A stretch of 64,000 nt of DNA from JAKAQB01 sp027320105 (lineage in GTDB: Bacteria > Actinomycetota > Acidimicrobiia > Acidimicrobiales > Palsa-688). The translations under genes were made by a program, and so were the position numbers. The DNA lies in assembly GCA_027320105.1 (NCBI GenBank), contig DAHVMA010000004.1:39484-103483 (forward strand), given 5' to 3'. The notes under the pieces are model-generated. The model ran no database searches, had not been told where the DNA came from, and saw only the letters and a program-made list of their open reading frames with translations. Of this stretch, positions 33,238-41,586 are shown piece by piece; the first letter of the stretch is position 1, and each line of letters begins with the position of its first letter.

Positions 33238-36200
33238 GTGACGGACGTGGTGAGCGGGCTCGCCCGAAGAGCAGCGCTGTTGGTGGCGACCACCACCCTC
33301 CTCGTGGCCGGCGCCACCTCGGCGGGGACCTCCGCCGCCGCCGGCCGAGGTGGTGGTGCCGGGGATGCCGGCCGTGCCGGTGTGACGGCGTCGGGCTCGC
33401 TCGCCGTCGTCGTGCCCCGGCCCGCCGTCCCGCCAGGTTTCCGGGCAGTGGGCCCGGCGGCCGTCTCGACGCCTGTCTCCGGTGCGGTGGCGCTGGCACC
33501 GGCCGACCGGGCTGGCCTGCAGGCGTTCGCTGCTGCGGTCACCGACCCCCGGTCGCCGTTGTACCGCCACTACCTGCCTGCCGGCGTCTTCCGGGGGCGC
33601 TTCGCCCCCGACGCAGGCGCCGTCGCCGCCGTGGTCAGGACCCTACGGGCCGCGGGTCTCACGGTCGATCCCACGCCCCTGGACGGGTTGCTCCTCGGGT
33701 TCCATGGTCCGGCGGGGCGTGTCGAGGCGGCGTTCCACACGACGCTCGTCCGCTTTCGCCGTCACGATGGTTTGTCGGTGCTGGCGGCCACATCGGCTGT
33801 TCGGCTGCCTGCCTCGGTGGCGCAAGACGTCCTGAGCGTGCTCGGTCTGGACGACCTCCTGCGCCCCCACAGAGCTCAGCTCCAAGGCGGCAGCCGGATG
33901 TCGATGACGCTCTCGGCCCGCCGGTCAGCGGCACCGGCGGGGATGCGTCCCCGAGGGTCGGTCAGGGCTCCGGTCGCCTGCGGCACCGCCAAGGCGGCGG
34001 CCACTGCCGACAGTGGCCTGACCGATGACCGGCTCGCCGCCGCCTACGGACTCGACCGCCTCTACGCCGTGGGGGACAACGGGTCCGGTCAGACCGTCGC
34101 GCTGATCGAGCTCGAGGGCTTCGCTCGCAGCGACCTGACCAACTTCGACGACTGCTACTTCGGCGCGGCTGGCCCCTTGGTGGCGGCTCACGTCCATGTC
34201 GTCGCTGTCGACGGGGGTGCGCAGACCGGTTGGGGGACTGGCGAGGCGGCGCTCGACGTGGAGAACCTGTCGGCGCTCGCGCCGGGAGCGACCATCGACG
34301 TGTACGAGGCACCCGACGACGCCGTCGGTTACCTCGAGCAGCTCGCGCTGGTCGTGGCAGACGGCGTGCCGATCATCAGTTCCTCGTGGTCAACGGGGTG
34401 CGAGGCACAGGTCGCCGCCTCCCAACCGGGGCTGATGCAGGTCGAGAACGTGCTGTTCGAGCAGGCGGCCAGCCAGGGCCAGACGTTCCTCGGCGCATCC
34501 GGGGATTCCGGTTCCGAGGGATGCACGGTCGGCAGCTCGCCCGGGCTCGGGAGCCTCGGCCTCGGGGTCGAGGATCCAGCCAGCCAGCCCTACGTACTGG
34601 CCGTGGGAGGCACCACGGTTACCACCGCCTCGTTCCCGCCCGTGGAAACCGCCTGGAACGACGGGTCGGGGGCCTCCGGCGGCGGGATCTCCCACGTGTG
34701 GCCGGCGCCGGCCTGGCAGATCGCCAGCGGTGTCCCCGGCGTCGACTCCCCGAGCGTCGTCGCCCAGGCGGAGCAGGTGTCGGGCACCGACTTCTGCAAC
34801 CCCACGCCGAGCGGACCGCCGTGCCGGGAACTGCCTGATGTGAGCGCTGACGCCGACCCCGACACCAACGGCCTCACCGTCTACTACGACGGGGGCTGGA
34901 CGGTGATAGGCGGCACGTCGTCGGCCACTCCCCAATGGGCTGCCGTCCTCGCCGACATCGCCGCCAGCCCTGCCTGCGCCGCCACGCCGGCGAACGGTCC
35001 CGGTGGGACGGGCCTCGGGTTCGCCCCGCCCCTCCTCTACCAGGTGGCATCCAGCCCTTCGGAGTACGCCGGCGCCTTCTCCGACGTGGTGTCAGGCAAC
35101 AACGACGCCCTCGGCGTCGATAACGGCCTGTACCCGGCGACCGCCGGATTCGACATGGCGACCGGTCTCGGGTCCCCCCTCGTCACCGACCCGGGTGGCG
35201 GCCCGGGGCTGGCCACCGATCTGTGCGCCGCTCGCGCCCAGACGGCCCCGACCGTCCTCCAGGTCGTCCCGGGCGCCGTGCCGGACTCGGCGACGAGCAC
35301 CCTGACTGTGACCGGGACGGCGTTCTCGGCGGGATGCTCGACGGTCGCGGTGGGCTCGTGGGTCGCCCCCGCCTCGGACGTCACCGTCGACGGCCCGACG
35401 CAGCTCACCGTCTACCTGCCGGCGCACGCCACGGGACCGGCTCCGGCGGCCTCGGGAGCGGGCAACGATACCGGAACCTACGACGTCACTGTCGGCTGTG
35501 CCGGCGGCCCGACCAGTGGGCCCACCCCCGCCGCCCGGCTCGACGTGTACGCCACCGCCGGCCATGCGCCGGTCCCCACTGTCGCCGCGGTCGAGCCCTC
35601 CGGCGGGCCGCTTTCGGGCGGCACCATCATCCGCGTCTACGGATCGGGGTTCGCCGATGGCGGTGGCGTCACGGCCGTCACCGTCGGCGGCGTGCCTGCC
35701 CGAGATGTGCAGGTGCTGTCGGACACACAGCTCACGGCACGGGTTCCGGTGTTCACGGCCGGCGCCACCGCCTGCCTCGCCGGCGACGCCGGCGCCGCCG
35801 TTGACGTGTGCCAGACGGAGGTACGCGTCCGCGTGGGCGACCTGACATCGCCGGCCGCCCCCCTCACCCCCGAACTGCGGGGCGCCATCGACAACATCGC
35901 TCCGACGACGCCGGGGTTCGCCCCTGCACCGACGGAGTTCGACTACCTGCCGGTCCCAACGCTCGGATCGTTGCGGGTGGACGGGACCAGCCCGTACGCC
36001 AGCGAGATGGGCGGGAGCGAGGTGACCGTGCACGGCACCGGCCTGGGCGTGCTCGGTCTCGAGTGGATGGACGTCGGCCCGCCGGGGCTGGCGACCTCCG
36101 CCGACGTCGAGTGGGTGTCCGACACCGGGACCGCCGTCACGTTCCTGCTGCCGTCCACCTCCATGACCCGGGTGCCGCTGCGGATTGAGGTCGCCGCCCA

Positions 36201-36876
36201 GACGCTCGCCAGCCCGGCACGGATCCTGACCTCGGACGCAGAGCCCAGCCGACCTGTCAGCGTCACCTACGCCCCCACCCCCGAGGTGACGCGGGTCCTC
36301 ACCGACGGGCACCGCCAGGTCGGACCGGTCGGCGGGGGGACTCCAATGGTCGTGCAGGGCTCCGGATTCCTTGCCCAGCCGTACGTGCAGTTCGCCGACG
36401 TGCACGGCGGCCCCTCCGTCGCCGAGCAGTACCACGTGGTTGCCGACCGGGCCGATCCGGGCGGTCAGCTGTCACTGTTGACACCACGCGCCCAGCGCGG
36501 CGTCGACCAGGTGTCGGTCTGCAACATCTCGGGCTGCTCCTCAGAGGACAACCCCCGGACCCGGTTCATCTATTTCCCACCCGGTGCGCCGCTGGTGACC
36601 TCGGTGTCGCCGCCTGCGGGACCCGCCGGCCGTCGAGTGGTGATCCGGGGATCGCACCTCGGGTACGTGGAGCGGGTGCTGTTCGGTTCCCGGCCGGCCC
36701 GGACCTTCGCCAACCCTGTCGACTCGCGTGGGCTGGTGTCGGAGTGGCAGATAGTCGCCGTCGTGCCCGCCGGCGACTCCGGGACCGTCCAGGTGCGGGT
36801 CGTGACCGCAGAGAGTCTCGACAGCCACCATCCCGAGAGCCCGCCGGCACCCGGCGCCCGGTTCCGGTACGGCTGA
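33238..36876 (+). CDS. secreted sedolisin (S53) peptidase with C-terminal IPT/TIG domains
   Basis: A 1212-residue exported acid-type serine-carboxyl peptidase. The GTG start (33238) opens a signal peptide (LARRAALLVATTTLLVAGAT). A pro-kumamolisin activation domain follows (about 70-220; DPRSPLYRHYLPAGVFRGRF). The catalytic domain has the Glu/Asp pair in GWGTGEAALDVENLS, the oxyanion Asp in LGASGDSGSEGC and the nucleophile Ser in IGGTSSATPQWAAV. The second half (about 690-1210) holds several IPT/TIG immunoglobulin-like repeats (VEPSGGPLSGGTIIRVYGSG; VGPVGGGTPMVVQGSGFLAQ; SVSPPAGPAGRRVVIRGSHL), probably for adhesion or polymer binding. It is a likely extracellular protein degrader active at low pH. 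Confidence 0.87.
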   Translation: MTDVVSGLARRAALLVATTTLLVAGATSAGTSAAAGRGGGAGDAGRAGVTASGSLAVVVPRPAVPPGFRAVGPAAVSTPVSGAVALAPADRAGLQAFAAAVTDPRSPLYRHYLPAGVFRGRFAPDAGAVAAVVRTLRAAGLTVDPTPLDGLLLGFHGPAGRVEAAFHTTLVRFRRHDGLSVLAATSAVRLPASVAQDVLSVLGLDDLLRPHRAQLQGGSRMSMTLSARRSAAPAGMRPRGSVRAPVACGTAKAAATADSGLTDDRLAAAYGLDRLYAVGDNGSGQTVALIELEGFARSDLTNFDDCYFGAAGPLVAAHVHVVAVDGGAQTGWGTGEAALDVENLSALAPGATIDVYEAPDDAVGYLEQLALVVADGVPIISSSWSTGCEAQVAASQPGLMQVENVLFEQAASQGQTFLGASGDSGSEGCTVGSSPGLGSLGLGVEDPASQPYVLAVGGTTVTTASFPPVETAWNDGSGASGGGISHVWPAPAWQIASGVPGVDSPSVVAQAEQVSGTDFCNPTPSGPPCRELPDVSADADPDTNGLTVYYDGGWTVIGGTSSATPQWAAVLADIAASPACAATPANGPGGTGLGFAPPLLYQVASSPSEYAGAFSDVVSGNNDALGVDNGLYPATAGFDMATGLGSPLVTDPGGGPGLATDLCAARAQTAPTVLQVVPGAVPDSATSTLTVTGTAFSAGCSTVAVGSWVAPASDVTVDGPTQLTVYLPAHATGPAPAASGAGNDTGTYDVTVGCAGGPTSGPTPAARLDVYATAGHAPVPTVAAVEPSGGPLSGGTIIRVYGSGFADGGGVTAVTVGGVPARDVQVLSDTQLTARVPVFTAGATACLAGDAGAAVDVCQTEVRVRVGDLTSPAAPLTPELRGAIDNIAPTTPGFAPAPTEFDYLPVPTLGSLRVDGTSPYASEMGGSEVTVHGTGLGVLGLEWMDVGPPGLATSADVEWVSDTGTAVTFLLPSTSMTRVPLRIEVAAQTLASPARILTSDAEPSRPVSVTYAPTPEVTRVLTDGHRQVGPVGGGTPMVVQGSGFLAQPYVQFADVHGGPSVAEQYHVVADRADPGGQLSLLTPRAQRGVDQVSVCNISGCSSEDNPRTRFIYFPPGAPLVTSVSPPAGPAGRRVVIRGSHLGYVERVLFGSRPARTFANPVDSRGLVSEWQIVAVVPAGDSGTVQVRVVTAESLDSHHPESPPAPGARFRYG

Positions 36877-36893
36877 CGTCGTAGCCTCCAGAC

Positions 36894-37583
36894 GTGGCTG
36901 CCGGCGCCTCTCTCAGCGACGATCAGCCCGCCGGCGCTGCGCCCGGCTCCGCGCCTGCCGCATCACCCCGCAGCCGGTCCCTCCCCGCCCCGGTGTGGGT
37001 GCCAGCCGGCCTCGTCCTGGTGCTTCTGGCCGGTTTCCTCGGCTGGATCGTCGCCGGCTCGTCCGCATCCTCGCCAGCGGCGGCGATCACCGCCGGCTCG
37101 TCCGCACCCTCGCCAGCGGCGGCACCGGTGGGCGTCAGTGCCGGCGACGGCCTACCCCGCATCGCTACCGACAGCGTGGCTCCGGCCTTCCGCCTTCCCA
37201 ACCTGCGCGGCGGCCCCCCGGTGTCCCTCTTGGCAACGAAGGGCATGCCGGTGGTGGTCAACTTCTTCGCCTCGTGGTGCCACGGCTGCCAGGCGGAGAT
37301 CGACGGCTTCGCCGCCGAGGCGCGAGCGGCGCGCGGCCGGGTGGACTTCATCGGCATCGACACCAACGAAACCTCCAACACCGCCGCCCTGAGAATGCTG
37401 GCACGAGCGGGGGCCACCTACCCGGTCGGCGTGGACGATCACGGCGTGGCCACCACCGCCTACAACATCCTCGCCCTCCCAACCACGCTGTTCATTGCCC
37501 GAGACGGCCGGGTGGTGGGGGAGGCCTTCGGTGAGCTGAGCCGGCCGGCGCTGGCGCGCTGGATCCGGCGCCTCGAACGGTAG
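36894..37583 (+). CDS. membrane-anchored TlpA-like thioredoxin
   Basis: A 229-residue protein with a Pro/Ala-rich cytoplasmic start, one membrane anchor (VWVPAGLVLVLLAGFLGWIV), a low-complexity linker and a TlpA/ResA-type thioredoxin domain facing outside. The redox motif is CHGC in VVNFFASWCHGCQAEIDGFA and the cis-Pro region is YNILALPTTLFIARDG. The family reduces disulfides of exported proteins or cytochromes; CHGC is an uncommon variant of CxxC. The linker contains a duplicated 32-bp segment (37053-37123). It lies 17 bp after the sedolisin gene, so the two may be co-transcribed. Confidence 0.82.
   Translation: MAAGASLSDDQPAGAAPGSAPAASPRSRSLPAPVWVPAGLVLVLLAGFLGWIVAGSSASSPAAAITAGSSAPSPAAAPVGVSAGDGLPRIATDSVAPAFRLPNLRGGPPVSLLATKGMPVVVNFFASWCHGCQAEIDGFAAEARAARGRVDFIGIDTNETSNTAALRMLARAGATYPVGVDDHGVATTAYNILALPTTLFIARDGRVVGEAFGELSRPALARWIRRLER
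37053..37123. repeat. duplicated 32-bp segment inside the thioredoxin linker
   Basis: Positions 37053-37084 and 37092-37123 match at 31 of 32 bases (both begin GCCGGCTCGTCCGCA), with a period of 39 bp. The duplication is in frame and yields AGSSASSPAAAITAGSSAP in the flexible linker, lengthening the stalk without harming the domain. Confidence 0.75.
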
Positions 37584-37645
37584 GGCCTCTGGAGCTCCAG
37601 AAGGCCGGCAACAGCACCCGGCGAGGGCGAGGGCACGACGTACCG

Positions 37646-37696
37646 CAAACTGTGAGTGAAAAGTGCACACCCTGTGTCGTTTGCACTCACAGTTTG
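37646..37696. terminator. 51-nt hairpin between convergent thioredoxin and tetR genes
   Basis: Perfect 13-nt arms CAAACTGTGAGTG (37646-37658) and CACTCACAGTTTG (37684-37696) enclose 25 nt with further weak pairing. It lies between the thioredoxin gene (+) and a tetR gene (-). It has the same total length (51 nt), setting and AT-rich outer arms as the hairpin at 9888-9938, so both are probably the same class of bidirectional terminator or a small palindromic element. Confidence 0.55.
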
Positions 37697-37764
37697 GCGG
37701 CGCAGCCCCGACTGTCCGGCGCAGCCCGCCGGCCGACCCGCCGGCGCCCGGCGCAGGATTCGAT

Positions 37765-38556
37765 TCAGCCGCAGAGGGCGCGTAGCGCCGCCGCCACGAT
37801 CTCCTCCCGTTCATCCGGCTCCAGCAGGTGCGTACCGGCGGTGCCGGTGGGCGCCGCACCCGGCGCAGGTCCGGGCCGGCCTGCGGCCACCCGCGACAAA
37901 GCGGTGGAGAGCGCTGCGTGCTGCGCCGCTCCGAGGGCGGCGCGGGCCCGTACGCCGGCAGCGCCGGAAGCCCCAACGCCGGCGCCGGCCGCCAGCGCGT
38001 TGGCGAGCACCTGCAGTTGCTCGCGGACCTGGGGGGACGGCAGCGACGGGTCGGCCATCACCGTGCGGATGAGCGCCGCCCGCCGGGAGAGGATGTCGAC
38101 CAACTCCCGCAACAACCCCTCGGCGGGCGGGGCTGGCCGGGTCGACGCCCGCTGCACCAGCGCCCCCCACTCCGACGCCATCGGTTCTACCAACGCCTCC
38201 AGGATGTCCTCCTTGGAGGCGAAGTGGTAGTAGAGGGCGGCCTTGGTGACGCCGAGCCCGTCGGCGAGGTCACGTATGGACGTGCCGGCGTAGCCGTGGG
38301 CGGCGAAGCGGTCGAGCGCGACGGCGAGGATCCGCTCCCTGGTGGCGGCACCGCGGCCGGCGTCGTGGTCGCCGAGATCGCCGGCGCCGCTGTCGCCGAG
38401 ATCGCCGGCGCCGCTGTCGCCGAGATCGCCGGCGCTGTCGCCGGCGCCGCTGTCGCCGCGATCGCCGGCGCCGTCGCCGATGGCGGCGGCCTCCTCGGTG
38501 CCGAGGCCGCCGCCCCGCCCACCACCTGACCGCCTGTCAGGACCGCCGGTGCTCAT
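37765..38556 (-). CDS. TetR family regulator with long Gly/Asp-rich N-terminal extension
   Basis: A 263-residue TetR protein. The helix-turn-helix region is ATRERILAVALDRFAAHGYA, then SIRDLADGLGVTKAALYYHF then ASKEDILEAL. It is preceded by about 72 unusual residues of repeating GDSGAGDLG built from a 24-bp DNA tandem repeat. No alternative ATG or GTG lies between the ATG at 38556 and the domain, so the extension appears to be translated. It is divergent from the MMPL exporter gene with a 49-bp gap holding a palindrome, so it most likely represses that exporter and itself. Confidence 0.8.
   Translation of the reverse strand: MSTGGPDRRSGGGRGGGLGTEEAAAIGDGAGDRGDSGAGDSAGDLGDSGAGDLGDSGAGDLGDHDAGRGAATRERILAVALDRFAAHGYAGTSIRDLADGLGVTKAALYYHFASKEDILEALVEPMASEWGALVQRASTRPAPPAEGLLRELVDILSRRAALIRTVMADPSLPSPQVREQLQVLANALAAGAGVGASGAAGVRARAALGAAQHAALSTALSRVAAGRPGPAPGAAPTGTAGTHLLEPDEREEIVAAALRALCG
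38368..38472. repeat. 24-bp tandem repeat within the tetR 5' coding region
   Basis: About 4.5 units based on GTCGCCGAGATCGCCGGCG plus five bases start at 38368, 38392 and 38416, then shortened 21- and 15-bp variants to 38472. All units are multiples of three, so length changes keep the reading frame. This produces the acidic Gly-rich extension of the TetR protein. Confidence 0.75.
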
Positions 38557-38570
38557 ATCGCTACGATCTT

Positions 38571-38584
38571 ACCGACCGGTCGTT
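38571..38584. promoter_or_regulatory. probable TetR operator between tetR and MMPL genes
   Basis: ACCGACC-GGTCGTT is a 14-bp palindrome with a single mismatch. It resembles the ACCGACCGGTCGGT-type sites bound by several actinobacterial TetR proteins. It lies 15 bp upstream of the tetR start and 22 bp upstream of the MMPL ATG, where bound repressor would block both promoters. Confidence 0.6.
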
Positions 38585-38605
38585 CAGCTGCGGAGATCAT
38601 CCTGA

Positions 38606-40795
38606 ATGTCAGCCCTTGCCCGGTGGTGCGTCCGGCACCGCCTCGTCGTGGTCGCCGCGTGGTTGGTGGCCCTCGCCGGCTCCTTGGCTCTGTACCTGGG
38701 CGTGGGCGCGGCCTACTCCGAGAACTTCCAGCCGCCCAACACCCCCTCGACGCAGGCATTGCAGATAGAGCGGCAATCCTTCCCGGCGGAGAGCGGCGAC
38801 ACCGAGCTGGTCGTCGTCCACACCGCCCAGGGCACCGTCCGAGCTCCTGGCGCGGCCGCCCGCATCACCAGCCTGGTCGGCGCTCTCCGGCACCTGCCGT
38901 CGGTGGCGTCGGTCGTGAACCCCCTCTCGCCGGCCGGCGCTGCCAGCATCAGCCCTGATGGCCACACGGCGCTCGTGAGCGTGGACTACAACGCCCCCGC
39001 CAACGAGCTAAACAAGTCCGACGGCACACGGCTCATCCGGACCGCCAAGCGCTACGCGGCGCCGGGAGTCGTGACCGCCGTCAGCGGGCAGTTGGCCGAG
39101 AACGCCCAGTCCCAGAAGACGTCGGACTCGACGGCGCTCGGGGCGATCCTCGCCCTGGTGGTCCTCGGCCTGGCGTTCGGAGCGGTCTTCTCGGCGCTCC
39201 TGCCGATCATCACCGCCATGGTCGCCATCGGGGTGGGCTACTCCATGACCGCCTTGGTCAGCCACGCCATGACGACGGCGAGCTTCGCCCCGATCCTCGG
39301 GCTGCTGATCGGCCTCGGTGTCGGCGTCGACTACGCGCTGTTCATAGTCACCCGCCACCGCAACGCCCTCCGGGCCGGCCGCGGCGTCGAGGAGTCGGCG
39401 GTCAACGCCGTCAACACCGCCGGGCGGGCGGTCTTCTTCGCCGGCCTGACCGTGTGCATAGCGTTGCTCGGGCAGTTCGCCCTCGGTGTCTCCTTCCTCT
39501 ACGGGGTGGCCATCGCCGCGAGCGTCACCGTGGCCCTGACGATGGCAGCGTCGCTGACGCTGTTGCCGGCGCTACTCGGGTTCTTCAGGCTTCGGGTGCT
39601 CTCCCGCCGCGAGCGGCGGCGGCTCGCTGACGACGGTCCCCAATCCGAGGATCTCACCGCCGGCTTCTGGTGGCGGTGGTCGCGCAGCATCGAGCGCCGT
39701 CCGGCGCTGCGGGCCGCTGCCAGCCTGGTGCTGGTGCTGATCGTCGCCGCCCCGGTGCTGGCCCTCGACCTGGGTCTAGCCGACGCCGGCAGCGACCCGC
39801 CGGGCACGACGACGCGCGTCGCCTACGACCTGATCGCCAAGGGCTTCGGGCCCGGCGTGAGCGGACCGTTCCAGCTCGTGGCCAGCCTGCCGCACCGCAG
39901 CGACGTGGCCGCCTTCGCTGACATCGTGGATGCCACAGCCCACGTGCCGGGGGTGGCAGCGGTGAACGCGCCCAGGGTCAACGCCGCCGGGACGGCCGCC
40001 GTCGCCGTCCTCGTACCGACCACGGCGCCTCAGGCGGTCGCGACCCGGACCTTGCTGCACCGCCTGCGCCACGACGTGATCCCCCGGGCCGAGGCAGGCA
40101 CGGGACTCAACGTGCTCGTCGGGGGCCAGACGGCCGGCCAGGTGGACTTCACTGGCGTGCTCGCCTCGAAGTTGCCCCAGTTCATCGGCGCCGTGGTGGT
40201 CGTGGCGTTCCTGTTGCTGATGATCGTCTTCCGCAGCCTGCTGATCCCGCTGATCGCCTCCGCCATGAACCTGCTGTCGGTGGGCGCCGCCCTCGGCCTG
40301 ATGCAGGCCTTCTTCGGCTGGGGATGGGGCAACTGGCTCGACGGTGCGCAAGGATCGACGCCGATCGAGGTGTTCATCCCAGTGATCATGTTCTCGATCC
40401 TCTTCGGGCTGTCGATGGACTACGAGGTGTTCCTCGTCAGCCGCATGCACGAGGAGTGGGTGCGGTCACGCGACAACCGCCGGGCGGTGACCCTGGGCCA
40501 GACCGAGACGGGGCGGGTCATCACAGCGGCGGCGTTGATCATGGTGCTGGTCTTCCTGTCGTTCCTGCTCGGCGGCAGCGTGATCATCGACCAGTTCGGC
40601 ATCGGGTTGTCGGGGGCGATCATCATCGATGCCTTCGTGGTCCGCACGGTGCTCGTGCCGGCGGTCATGCACATGTGCGGGCGGGCCAACTGGTGGCTGC
40701 CCCGCTGGGCGGACCGTCGCCTGCCGCACTTCGCCGTCGACGTGCCCGACGCCCCGCAGTTCGACCACAAGCCGGTGCCGGCGGAGGCGGCCTAG
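38606..40795 (+). CDS. MMPL family RND-type membrane transporter
   Basis: A 729-residue exporter with the twofold RND layout: helix 1 (VVVAAWLVALAGSLALYLGV), a large outside loop, helices 2-6, a second outside loop, and helices 8-12. Family signatures are GLGVGVDYALFIVTRHR in the first half and LFGLSMDYEVFLVSRMHEEW in the second, which carry the proton-relay Asp-Tyr pairs. Such proteins export lipids, siderophores or drugs using the proton gradient. The length is at the short end for mycobacterial MmpL but normal for the YdfJ-type. It is under the divergent TetR. Its TAG stop overlaps the stop of the convergent enoyl-CoA hydratase gene. Confidence 0.88.
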   Translation: MSALARWCVRHRLVVVAAWLVALAGSLALYLGVGAAYSENFQPPNTPSTQALQIERQSFPAESGDTELVVVHTAQGTVRAPGAAARITSLVGALRHLPSVASVVNPLSPAGAASISPDGHTALVSVDYNAPANELNKSDGTRLIRTAKRYAAPGVVTAVSGQLAENAQSQKTSDSTALGAILALVVLGLAFGAVFSALLPIITAMVAIGVGYSMTALVSHAMTTASFAPILGLLIGLGVGVDYALFIVTRHRNALRAGRGVEESAVNAVNTAGRAVFFAGLTVCIALLGQFALGVSFLYGVAIAASVTVALTMAASLTLLPALLGFFRLRVLSRRERRRLADDGPQSEDLTAGFWWRWSRSIERRPALRAAASLVLVLIVAAPVLALDLGLADAGSDPPGTTTRVAYDLIAKGFGPGVSGPFQLVASLPHRSDVAAFADIVDATAHVPGVAAVNAPRVNAAGTAAVAVLVPTTAPQAVATRTLLHRLRHDVIPRAEAGTGLNVLVGGQTAGQVDFTGVLASKLPQFIGAVVVVAFLLLMIVFRSLLIPLIASAMNLLSVGAALGLMQAFFGWGWGNWLDGAQGSTPIEVFIPVIMFSILFGLSMDYEVFLVSRMHEEWVRSRDNRRAVTLGQTETGRVITAAALIMVLVFLSFLLGGSVIIDQFGIGLSGAIIIDAFVVRTVLVPAVMHMCGRANWWLPRWADRRLPHFAVDVPDAPQFDHKPVPAEAA

Positions 40796-41571
40796 GAGCC
40801 GGCGGCCCAGGAGGGGGGGCGTCCGGCGCGGAAGGCTGCTCGGCCTTCTGCGGCCTCCTCGCTGTCGAACAACTCCGCCGAAAGGGTGGCCGTCTCCGCG
40901 AACGCGTCAGCGCGGTCCCGCCCGGGCGGGTGGTGGATGAGGCGCTTCGCCGCTGCCAGGGCACGAGGTCCACCGGCGACCAGCGACGTGAGGAGTGCGG
41001 CGACGGCCACGTCGAGCTGCTCGGCAGGGACGGCTCGGGTGAGCAGCCCAACTTCGACCGCGCGGGCGGCGGTGATCCGCTCGCCGGTGAGGAACAGCTC
41101 GAGGGCCTCACCCCGGCGCAGCTTGGGCAGGCACACGACGGACACCATCGCCGGCGCCACCCCCAGGCGGACCTCTGTGAAACCGAGGCGGATGTCGTCC
41201 GCCGCGACCGACAGGTCGGCGGCGGCCGCCAAGCCGACGCCGCCGCCGTAGCAGGATCCGGCGAGGCGGGCGACCACCGGCAGCGGTGAGTCCTGCAGGG
41301 CGGCGAGCAACGCCGGCAGGCCGGCGCCACCCGCTCCGCCCGCGCCGGCGGTGGGCGCCCGCCCGCTGCGCAGGTCGGCGCCGGCGCAGAACACGGGGCC
41401 GTTGTGGGTCAGCACCACTGCTCGCACGGATGGATCGCTCTCGGCCCGCCGGAGGCCGGCGTCGAGGCCGGCGAGCAGCTCAGGCGTGAGGGCGTTGCGG
41501 GTCTCGGGCTGCGCCATGGTCAGCGTGGCCACGCTGCCGGTGGTGGTGTAGTGGACGGCGTCGGTTTTCAC
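40792..41571 (-). CDS. enoyl-CoA hydratase/isomerase family protein
   Basis: A 259-residue crotonase-fold enzyme. Oxyanion-hole segments are GPVFCAGADLRSGR and AGSCYGGGVGLAAAADLSVA. The catalytic Glu region reads RLGFTEVRLGVAPAMVSVVC, with one Glu at the family position. It starts at the GTG at 41571 (VKTDAVHYTTTGSVATLTMA); a GTG nine bases upstream (41580) is also possible. It would hydrate enoyl-CoA in fatty-acid or branched-chain breakdown. It is divergent from a GNAT gene with only a few bases between, and convergent with the MMPL gene, sharing the tetranucleotide CTAG as overlapping TAG stops on the two strands. Confidence 0.83.
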   Translation of the reverse strand: MKTDAVHYTTTGSVATLTMAQPETRNALTPELLAGLDAGLRRAESDPSVRAVVLTHNGPVFCAGADLRSGRAPTAGAGGAGGAGLPALLAALQDSPLPVVARLAGSCYGGGVGLAAAADLSVAADDIRLGFTEVRLGVAPAMVSVVCLPKLRRGEALELFLTGERITAARAVEVGLLTRAVPAEQLDVAVAALLTSLVAGGPRALAAAKRLIHHPPGRDRADAFAETATLSAELFDSEEAAEGRAAFRAGRPPSWAAGS

Positions 41572-41586
41572 ACCCCGCACGATACG

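Noticed and set aside
38368..38472. Possible CRISPR-like array
   Set aside because: The units are contiguous with no spacers, lie in a coding frame and are multiples of three. It is a coding tandem repeat. No CRISPR array or cas gene was seen anywhere in the window.
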